From positions 7,564,001 through 7,628,000 of the forward strand of contig JAHCVI010000001.1 of NCBI GenBank assembly GCA_019096155.1: DNA of 64,000 bases, read 5' to 3'. The notes beneath the pieces are model-generated. The model saw nothing but the letters and a program-made list of their open reading frames with translations. It searched no databases and was not told the origin of the DNA. Each line of letters opens with the position of its first letter. Positions within the stretch are counted from its first letter, which is position 1. The stretch comes from Staphylotrichum longicolle. Lineage: Eukaryota; Ascomycota; Sordariomycetes; Sordariales; Chaetomiaceae. A program made the position numbers and the translations under genes. Shown here piece by piece: positions 56,646 through 64,000 of the stretch.

Positions 56646-57848
56646 CTTGACGATCTGGAGGGGCGAGAGACGAGAATCCCGGCTCTACCAACAAACAAGC
56701 TATCGTGATATCTGGGAGGGGCGGCAGCGGCTGTGCCAGGAGCGACGCGGCGAGGTCGAGGGGTAGGTAAAGAAGGATCCCCGCGGATCGGGTTCGGGGT
56801 CAGGGCTGTATGAAGGCGGGGCTCCGACAGTGGTGCCGGGGTCCTCAGAGCTGGGCGAAGCTTGCACGATGCAAGGTATATGGGATGCGGGTGCCGGGGA
56901 GTCTGGGAGCCTGGCCCAAAATGGATCGGCTGAGGCTTGCTGTGGGAGTCGGCGGGGGGATGCGAAAGCGACTGTGCCACCTGAACGGACGTTTGCAGGG
57001 CGGAGCGACGATCGGAAAAGCAGACCAAAACGAGATGATGCTTGGCCCTGGCAGCAGCCGTGGTCTCAGTACCTCACTACAGGGCAAGTGCGGGGAGCGG
57101 ATCGCCAAAATGCGACGTACGTGAAAGTAATGGGATGTACGTGGACCGTGGCCAACTGCTGGAGTAGCTGAAAGAGCAGAGCGCGAGTTGCTGTTGGAAG
57201 TGGAAACCGGTTAGGTTGAGCTCGAAATGACGGGAGCCAGCGTTGGCGCAATCGACTTTGATGGTGCGCTGGTGCGGTGCGCCCAAATCAGCCAAACTGC
57301 TTGGGCCAAATGGAGCGCTCCAGAGCACGGGCTCACAGCCCAGTGCGTGGACACGCCAGCGGGTGATGCTTCGCTCAGGGTACCCGCTTTACCGCCCTCG
57401 CCCAGCAAATCAGCGACCGCCGGAGGAGTCGGCGGGCACCAGGGCGCTTGATCCATGGATGCAGCTCTGGTGCCGGCCCGCGGTTTCGAGGTGGAGCATG
57501 CGACAGTGAGTTCTGGAACAAGCATGACTTCTCTCTCTCTCAAAAGGACTTGTCTCTCTGAAGCATCTCAGCCTCGGTGCTAATGAGACCTGATCGGGGC
57601 GCGGCCCTTAGACCATCCCTACAACTTTTGTTCCCCGCTATAACTTACGAGTCACCCCACGTCGGCCAGCAACGCTCTCAGCTGTCCCGTCTTGGAATCG
57701 CATCACATGCTCTTCATTGGCCAGCAGCGTGGCCCTCGCTCGTCAACATTCGAGTAAGGTTGCAATTCGAGGCCTGATTAGTGCGCACCTCATACACGGC
57801 ATTTTCGAGTCGCTGTGTGCTTGCAATCAAGCTTCAGAGCCGGCCAAG
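56646..57848. other. divergent intergenic region
   Basis: No supported gene between the starts of CDC55 and the 319-aa protein. Both promoters must lie here. A CT-rich stretch (57523-57559) is the only notable local bias. Confidence 0.5.
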
Positions 57849-58808
57849 ATGGAGGACCAAGCTTCAGGGCGGAAATCAAAGGGCAAAGGGAAGGATGCCG
57901 AAGCCACACCGGAGGGCACGACGGGTCACGGAGCCGCCGAGAGAAAAGAGGCCGGGACCACGCTGCATCAGATGGCGCAATCGGCCGCGTCCTTTCTGAT
58001 GTCAGGCCCGCCGACTGCCGGGCTTGGAAGCGGGGGTGAGAAAGGGGAATCGACACGGGCTGGGGAGGCTCTCGCTAGGGCAGGCGAGAGCTCCGTGCAG
58101 CTGCGATCTACCGCCCCAGCTGGCCAGACCATGAGGCTCGGGCAAACACAGAAGCATATTGCTCAAGAGGAGGCTTCATTCTCCGCTTTTCTCGACAGCG
58201 ACAGCGTCCCGATGCTCTCAGAACCAAGTGTCCTGGAAGACGACAGAGCTTGGCAGTCGGCCGTCTCGGGTCCCACGATCTCAGGTGGCGCAAGGACAAT
58301 CGAGCCGGCTTCACAGTCTGTTGCAGAACAACAAGCCAGGGACGGCGCCGAAGTTGTCGCGTTGCTGTCCAGTGATGGCGACCTCGATCATGTGTTCGAG
58401 CATGTCAACGAGCCGCCAACACAGGAGGATTTGGCCGGGTTACGCCAGGCACTGTTCGGAGAAGGGGCAGAGACCGGCACATCAGCGGTGGCATGGGATA
58501 ATGTGCTCAACTTCATCCCCGAGTATCTTCAGGCGCATGCGGCACCAGGGATCCGGCCCGACGACGAGCTCGCCATGCACCTTGGAGGGACGGACGCTGA
58601 AGAGGGCTGGCAGGCGTGGATTGGGCAGTGGTCCCGCGTGCTGACGAGCTACCAGGACGAGGTCTGGGGCGATCTCGGCGCCCTGGTGGATGAGGCGCGC
58701 ACCGAGATCCGGCAGATAAAGGAGGCGGCCCCGGGCGAGAAGCCCCCTGAGCCAACAGCACTACTGCGGTTACGGGCCATCCTTGGTCACTTGCGAGGTT
58801 CGCATTGA
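57849..58808 (+). CDS. conserved fungal protein of unknown function, 319 aa
   Basis: Single exon starting MEDQASGRKSKGKGKD. An upstream in-frame non-ATG extension to 57717 was rejected. The N-terminal half is disordered, with recognisable blocks GEALARAGESSVQLRS, PGQTMRLGQTQKHIAQEEASFSAFLD and VAEQQARDGAEVVALLSS. The C-terminal half is acidic and helical: AWDNVLNFIPEYLQ, GWQAWIGQWSRVLTSYQDEVWGDLGALVDEARTEI, and TALLRLRAILGHLRG at the end. I recall this C-terminal pattern in filamentous ascomycetes without assigned function. The EEASFSAFL/W-rich pattern loosely recalls peroxin-20-type proteins, but I do not claim that. Confidence 0.75.
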   Translation: MEDQASGRKSKGKGKDAEATPEGTTGHGAAERKEAGTTLHQMAQSAASFLMSGPPTAGLGSGGEKGESTRAGEALARAGESSVQLRSTAPAGQTMRLGQTQKHIAQEEASFSAFLDSDSVPMLSEPSVLEDDRAWQSAVSGPTISGGARTIEPASQSVAEQQARDGAEVVALLSSDGDLDHVFEHVNEPPTQEDLAGLRQALFGEGAETGTSAVAWDNVLNFIPEYLQAHAAPGIRPDDELAMHLGGTDAEEGWQAWIGQWSRVLTSYQDEVWGDLGALVDEARTEIRQIKEAAPGEKPPEPTALLRLRAILGHLRGSH

Positions 58809-59523
58809 GTCCGACTCGGACATGTGGCCATGCACACACCGCACGCGCGCCATCATCACGGCACTCGTTTATACATCCTCCCTTGTTGATGTCACGTGGT
58901 TCCATGCTCCCCTGGCTCACAGCTGGTCGTGACAGGCTGCCCCACCAGGATGCTGGTGTTGCATTTTTACCCCGCTGACGCCCACCGAGGGGAAGCCAGG
59001 GACCGTGGCGGGCGGGTTGCTGGGCCAGCAATCGGATGACATCACTGGGGTGCTTGTTGACCGGTGTGATTGGTCCAAGGAGCTTTCCAAGCTTCCATCG
59101 CCAACCACAAGCCAAGCCTTGCGGGCTGTTTGCGGTGGTGCGTTGTACAACTCCAGGGCCGGGCCCGCATACCGCCAGCCTCCCGAAAATACATTCGGAT
59201 CTAGTTACGGAGTACCCTGAGTTCCAAGAAGGGTTGCAGTGCCACAGGGCTGCAGCCTTTCGCGCCGCTGTCATTCTGTTTCCTGTATATACCTTCCTGT
59301 TGCTGCTGCGGGCAAATCGGCTTCCACTGAGGCGCATGCTCTCCATCTGTACAAAGTCCGCACGCTCAAATCTGCCAATTCCGGCTTGAACCTGTCCATT
59401 TGAATTGGCGCCCGAAACATTGAGCAAGGTGTTAGGCGCCATTGCATCCATCCTCTGTACACAGCACTGGTTCCTTGAGGTCTCCTGCCGCCACCCGCTC
59501 CCTTCGACGACGGCCATCGAAGG
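58809..59523. other. intergenic region
   Basis: No supported gene. Presumed terminator of the 319-aa protein and promoter of the secreted protein gene. Confidence 0.5.
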
Positions 59524-60525
59524 ATGAAGACCGTCCTGCTGCCCCATTCCCGGTCACCGGGCACCCCGCTCCTTCTCGTGCTTGCATGGGCGTCGGCAGT
59601 ATGCGCCAGTGTGCAGCCCTTCTGGCCGGTCGAGACGGCCAGTCCCGTCGCAAAGCGCCAGACATGTCTCGCAAACTTCTTCAGCTGCGCCGACCAAGGC
59701 GCCACCTTCAACGGCATCTGCTGCCAAAACGGCCAGCGCTGCGCCCTTGACGCCAACAATAACCCTGCCTGCTGCCCCAATGGGTGAGAAAGAGTCCTTT
59801 TCAGCACCCCTCAGTCCCCCCAGCCCGCATAGCATTTACCTCCCCCCCCCCCCCGCCCCTAGCAAGCAACCAGATAAACCGTTCATCCATGCGCTGACCC
59901 CATCTCCGTGTTCCCCCCTTCCCAGCGCCGTCTGCACCGGCACCGCCCCAGCCAGCTTCGTGACCCCCGGCCCATCGGTCCCGACCGCCGTCTCGTACGT
60001 CCCGAACGCCTACTTCTCCTTCCCGTACGCGGCCACCTACTTCGCCAACCCGGGCTACTGCTCCGCCGCCGTCAGCCAGTGCAGCGCCAACTACGCCGCC
60101 TGCACCGCGCAGCTGGGCGGCCAGGGCGGCGGCGCCGGGTACGCCGTGACGATCGTCGTCCCGGGCGGTGGGGGGACCACCGTCGCCGGGGCAGGGGTGA
60201 CGTACGCTGCGTCGAGCGCCAGCAGTATTTGTGAGCTTTTCCCCCCTCCTCTCCCCCGGCTCTTAGTTTCTGTTATTTTTTGTTTGATACGAGTCGACGG
60301 GGCTGTTGCTGACTTCTCCCTCTCTCTGTCACAGGCAACAGCTTGTCCAGCGCAGCCTGCAGCGGCCTGCAGCCCAGCATGTGCACCATGTCTGGAACCA
60401 CCGCGGGCGGCTTCTATTTTGGCACCGAGACGGGGAACGCGGCCGCGCGGCCGACAGCTGCCGCAGCCTGTGCCGGGTTAGTGGGCGTTGTTGCGGCTGG
60501 AGTGGCCGGGCTAGGCATACTGTGA
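59524..60525 (+). CDS. secreted Cys-rich protein with probable GPI anchor
   Basis: Predicted 251 aa from exons 59524-59783, 59926-60230 and 60335-60525. A signal peptide covers about 1-28 (LLLVLAWASAVCAS), and a Kex2-like KR site follows at about 44-45 (VAKRQTC). The Cys-rich segment CLANFFSCADQGATFNGICC...CCPNG comes next, then an Ala/Tyr/Gly-rich middle (YFSFPYAATYFANPGYC), a Gly-rich linker and a second Cys pair region. A small-residue site plus hydrophobic tail (AGLVGVVAAGVAGLGIL) fits a GPI signal. I recall uncharacterised fungal GPI proteins of this form. No enzymatic motif. Intron 1 contains a 13-nt C homopolymer. Confidence 0.8.
59842..59854 (+). repeat. poly(C) homopolymer in intron
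   Basis: Run of 13 C within intron 1 of the secreted Cys-rich protein gene, followed by G and four more C. Its length makes it prone to sequencing error and slippage. Confidence 0.85.
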
Positions 60526-61289
60526 CCAGTCTAAGCTGCGTGGTTGGTGTGGAAGGTTTGGTTGGCCTGTTCATGGTCCGACCTGTCTTTCTCTGGCGTT
60601 CACGGGGATCTGTGGCGAGCATGGTGGCCGGGATCGCAAGCGCGGCATTTGTTCTATTACAGTATATTGGTCATGTGTCTGATGTCTATCTTACGAAGTC
60701 ATGAAACGAATTCAAATCTGATACCCGGGTCTCACCTCGCACATCGACCAGCTCCATACTTTCCAAGTCGGACAAAGCCACCCAGCCAGTGCCAATAAGA
60801 GCCAGACATACGTCGAGGAAGACAACAATCCATTCAATCTTCAACACCTTGTCCAATTATCCGCCACAATACCTATCTGGGTTCCCCTTACCCCCTCGAT
60901 CTTTCGAAGTATCCCACTTGTGTACATCCAAGACGACATTATAATCTGCTAGGAGAGAGACGACGAGAAACATAGTCCAAGTACCACCCGTTAATATCCC
61001 CGTTTTGTACGCCATCGCTAACATTCACGCAAATGAGATCCCAAAAACCAGACCGGCAGGCCATGCCCCTCTCCATTTTACAAAAGCGCAGGACATGGAT
61101 GTAATTTTGCCCGCCAAAACCAAATCCGAGACCAGGTCCAGAAACAAGAGAGATTGCAAGCGCCACTGTAGCCCAAATCCAAAACGAAACAAAAGAGGAG
61201 AGAGGGAAAAGGGAAAGAGAGGCTGCAAATGCCAGAACATGAGTCCTGGAATCTTCCGCCCAAAGAAAAGGCGATGTTTGTCGAGTCAC
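60526..61289. other. convergent intergenic region
   Basis: No supported gene between two converging stops. Confidence 0.5.
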
Positions 61290-64000
61290 CTATCGTCTGT
61301 CATCGACCACCTCTGCGGAACTGCCCAGCAAGTCGACATCGTGGTTGACTTTGCTGATGCTCCCCCGGTTCACGAATCCATACCCGGTAGTCCTCTCCTC
61401 GCCACGGCCGTTGGGGTCTTGAAGATCGACCTGAATGAACTCATCGGTGAGTCCTGCTGACGAGCCCGAGAGTCTCCTCTGCGAGGGTGTTCGCTCAAAC
61501 GGCAAGCGCGACGGTGTCGCCACAGATGGAGCGAGATTCGCCGACCGGGCTCCGTCTGGTAGGTGGTGTTGCATCTCCCCGGTCTGAGGGTTGGTCCACG
61601 AAAGCCGCTTGGAACTCTTCCGCGGAACGTCCGGAACCTGAAGCTCGTCGCCATCTACAACAGCATTCGACGCTCCGCTCGTGTCCATGGTGCCCTTTCC
61701 TGCGCCAATCTCTGAAGGAAGCGCCAGAGTGGGTGGCGTATGGGCAATGCCCGACTCATCCACGCTGTCCTCTCGAGACATCCTCCCGCTATTCAGCGGT
61801 TCCTGCTCCGGCGATGCTGCGGGCGCAGGGCGATCCCCCTGGTTCCGCCGCCCTTCATCTTCATCGTCCGAGTCGATTGGCCCGTTGCGCAAGACACCCA
61901 TCGCGACCGGTATCCCTTCTGGAGGCGTCTCATCCTCAAAATCACCTCCCGCGGCGCGCATGGCTGGCGGCATCCGAGAGCTCCTGACAACCTCGAACCC
62001 TTTCCCCTTGTCCTTTCCTTTCTTTCCCAACATACCCCAGAACCAGCCCGCAGCTGAAGCCATCGGCCCGGTGGGGTCGGCAGGGCCAGTTCCCAGCTTA
62101 CGGTTCGGCGCATCCGAATTCAGCCTCTCACCCCTGACTCCATAGTAGAAATCCACCTCGCGAGTCGAGTAATCAGCCCCCGGGGCAAACGGGGCCGTGG
62201 TATAGGGCGCAGGCGTGGCGTCCCTGGATATTTGGGCGCCGAGTTCCGCAGGATCACCCACCGTGCCGGGCCCTGTTTGGCTCAGGCGCTTCTGTTGCCA
62301 TTCAGTGTTTCGCCAAGGGCCCACGGTCCTTGAAGAAGGCGAAGACGAAGTCTCCATAGTCGAGCGTCGCTGTCTCGGGGGGCGATAATACGGATCGGGC
62401 GTCTGCAAGCCAAACGGCCCCTGGTGACGAACTGCGTGCCTAGGCGAAGGCAAGTATGAGAAGTTGCTCGCCTCACCCGGGGTCGTCGGTGTGAAGGAGC
62501 TTGCACCACTGTCGAGATTACGGGCTGGGGTATCGAGGCTCAAGCTTTCTAGAGCAGATGAACTTCTGTGACGGCGATGCATCAGCATCCCCATGCTTCC
62601 AGCTGACTCGCTTCGGACTCGTCCACCAGGCATAACGTATCCGGACTTAGATGCCTCGTCAGCGTCGAGCATTGCCGATGTAGACAGCTGGCTGTGCCTC
62701 GAAGGGCCATTCTCGCGCCGAGACATGCGTCGTGAGAGTTGTCGCATCCCGAATATCCGAGACAAAGCACCCCTCGACTGCCCGCGGACGTCATCACCAC
62801 CGGCTCCAAGCATCCGAGCTAGAACCTCCACAATCGTCTGCACGGCATTGAGGAGGAAGCCAAGTACGAGTACGCCGGCGTGAGAGACGAGGATGGCATA
62901 GCCAATCCACCCCTTGGGACCATCCGTCACTCCGAGAGAAGGGACGAAGGCAACCATCAAGAGCGTCGTGATGAGGCGAAGCGCAGCGAAAAGCGTATGG
63001 TAGGCGTTCATCGACGTGGGGGAGTGGAACGGCCGGAAAGCATGCAGCGTCAGAATCTGGATGATCTCACAGATGGCGAGGAGGACCACCTGGGCAACCC
63101 CAGACGGCTGAACAGCCCCAATGGCGATACCGCGAACAAAGGTGAGAAGTACTGGGATGAGCGTAAATGCGGCGGCTTCATCCGAGTACGTGTTGTATAG
63201 AGGTCCGTAGAGGAGGACCGTCGGGAGGTCGTCGAACAAGAATGCCCTCGGTTTCGTTGATGCGATGAGGTAAAGCAGCCAAGCGGCGAACCCGATGATA
63301 AGGACCAGCGTCACGACTGCCAGAGCGACAGTGTAGGCTGGCGACTGGCCGGCAACGACCAGCTGGAAAGTCGAGAGGGCGACAATCGGCAGCAGGAAAT
63401 AGTTGAAGACTATCCTGATGACGTTCCCGATGGTAAAGGGAATGTTCTTGGCACGGAGATCCTCTTCGGTGATGTTCTTAAAATACCGGTAGAGCCACTG
63501 CGCGAGGAATCCCAGCTGCACGAGCACGATCATGGCAGCGATGATCACCAGCAGCCACACCATCATGCCGGCCCAGACGTCGTCAACGTTGCCCATGCCG
63601 ACCAACTGGGCGAGCTTCTGCAGACCATAATCACCGGCCGTATAGTAGATGCCATCCTGCACGCTTACCCACCCCGGCTCGTTGCTCACGAAGCTCTGGT
63701 TGAACATCAGGGCTGCCCAGGACGCCTGGCTCACCATGGGCTGGTAGAAGCCTGGGTAGTTCAGCGTCAATCCGCCGGTGAGGACAACAAACTGGAGGTA
63801 CTGCAGACAATCCCCAAACCCAGGTGTGACGAGACGAAGGAGGTCAGGGTCGCGGCCGTAGTTGGAACTCCAGTGGAAGATGTCGGCGGCGCCCCAGGGA
63901 CTGAAGATGCCTGCGAAGACGGTGGCGGCGCCCACAAAGAGCAACACAAGCAGCGGGAGGAACTTGAGCAACCAAGCCAAGCCCCCCAGATCGGGCGTCA
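61290..64000 (-). CDS. TRP-like/flavin carrier (Flc) family membrane protein, 5' partial
   Basis: The frame is open to the right edge, so the N-terminus (in this family a signal peptide and ML-type lipid-binding domain) lies outside. The visible part starts within the first membrane helix (LKFLPLLVLLFVGAATVFAGIFSPWG). The TRP domain with about nine helices follows, including DCLQYLQFVVLTGGLTLNYPGFYQP and ASTKPRAFLFDDLPTVLLYGPLYNTY. The cytosolic C-terminal half is long, Ser/Pro-rich and disordered. Fungal Flc proteins act in ER/Golgi or vacuolar membranes in haem/FAD import, Ca2+ homeostasis and wall integrity (family knowledge). No intron is evident in the visible 2.7 kb. Which Flc paralogue this is cannot be told. 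Confidence 0.9.
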   Translation of the reverse strand, partial: TPDLGGLAWLLKFLPLLVLLFVGAATVFAGIFSPWGAADIFHWSSNYGRDPDLLRLVTPGFGDCLQYLQFVVLTGGLTLNYPGFYQPMVSQASWAALMFNQSFVSNEPGWVSVQDGIYYTAGDYGLQKLAQLVGMGNVDDVWAGMMVWLLVIIAAMIVLVQLGFLAQWLYRYFKNITEEDLRAKNIPFTIGNVIRIVFNYFLLPIVALSTFQLVVAGQSPAYTVALAVVTLVLIIGFAAWLLYLIASTKPRAFLFDDLPTVLLYGPLYNTYSDEAAAFTLIPVLLTFVRGIAIGAVQPSGVAQVVLLAICEIIQILTLHAFRPFHSPTSMNAYHTLFAALRLITTLLMVAFVPSLGVTDGPKGWIGYAILVSHAGVLVLGFLLNAVQTIVEVLARMLGAGGDDVRGQSRGALSRIFGMRQLSRRMSRRENGPSRHSQLSTSAMLDADEASKSGYVMPGGRVRSESAGSMGMLMHRRHRSSSALESLSLDTPARNLDSGASSFTPTTPGEASNFSYLPSPRHAVRHQGPFGLQTPDPYYRPPRQRRSTMETSSSPSSRTVGPWRNTEWQQKRLSQTGPGTVGDPAELGAQISRDATPAPYTTAPFAPGADYSTREVDFYYGVRGERLNSDAPNRKLGTGPADPTGPMASAAGWFWGMLGKKGKDKGKGFEVVRSSRMPPAMRAAGGDFEDETPPEGIPVAMGVLRNGPIDSDDEDEGRRNQGDRPAPAASPEQEPLNSGRMSREDSVDESGIAHTPPTLALPSEIGAGKGTMDTSGASNAVVDGDELQVPDVPRKSSKRLSWTNPQTGEMQHHLPDGARSANLAPSVATPSRLPFERTPSQRRLSGSSAGLTDEFIQVDLQDPNGRGEERTTGYGFVNRGSISKVNHDVDLLGSSAEVVDDRR

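Noticed and set aside
58513..59547. Minus-strand 344-codon ORF
   Set aside because: Overlaps the conserved 319-aa protein and the secreted-protein promoter and shows no recognisable motif.
1..64000. Biosynthetic or defence gene cluster, transposon or repeat-induced point mutation tract
   Set aside because: Genes are unrelated housekeeping types in mixed orientation. I saw no backbone enzyme, terminal repeats, transposase or AT-rich degraded tract.

Overview
The window is chromosomal DNA of a filamentous ascomycete. Genes are interrupted by short introns (about 50-150 nt) with GT...AG borders and CTAAC/CTGAC-like branch points, coding sequence is GC-rich, and many products have forms typical of Sordariomycetes: a Cch1 calcium channel, an Fmf-1/Ste11-type HMG factor, a CFEM GPI protein, TRP/Flc proteins and fungal-only families. 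A sordarialean (Chaetomium/Neurospora-like) source is my inference; no marker settles the species. I saw no transposon, CRISPR array, rRNA or convincing tRNA by eye.

Layout, left to right. 0-15 kb: RIC1 (5' end outside the window), a fusion of a fungal N-terminal domain with an omega-type glutathione S-transferase, casein kinase 2 beta subunit, a PAP2-type lipid phosphatase (-), mitochondrial ribosomal protein bL2m/RML2 (-) and a B-type cyclin. 15-22.6 kb is gene-poor, with two weakly supported hypothetical genes (-). 22.6-29.3 kb: CCH1 (-). 30.9-33.7 kb: a DDT/WHIM/PHD chromatin protein. 33.7-36.7 kb is a long gene-free region upstream of an Fmf-1-like HMG-box regulator. 39.3-43.7 kb: EMC5 and MSH5. 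44-52.5 kb: a CFEM GPI protein (-), then ACL4, GIR2 (-) and PUF6, and a single-pass membrane protein. 53-56.6 kb: RPB4 (-) and the PP2A B subunit CDC55 (-). 57.8-64 kb: a conserved unknown protein, a Cys-rich GPI-type secreted protein and a TRP/Flc-family membrane protein (-) that runs off the right edge.

Most genes are unrelated housekeeping genes. Two neighbourhoods share a theme. ACL4-GIR2-PUF6 (45.9-50.6 kb) are all concerned with ribosome assembly or translation. FMF-1 and MSH5 (36.7-43.7 kb) are both concerned with sexual development or meiosis.

Exon borders were placed by hand from splice signals, reading-frame continuity and remembered family sequences, so single-nucleotide boundaries remain predictions. 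Several reading frames (RPB4 three times, CCH1 once) need single-base indels to be continuous, mostly in homopolymers, which suggests assembly errors rather than biology. I found no convincing undescribed multi-gene system. The most interesting items are the GST fusion with its active-site codon split by an intron, a near-perfect dyad upstream of ACL4, and clustered ACGCGT boxes upstream of the cyclin gene.
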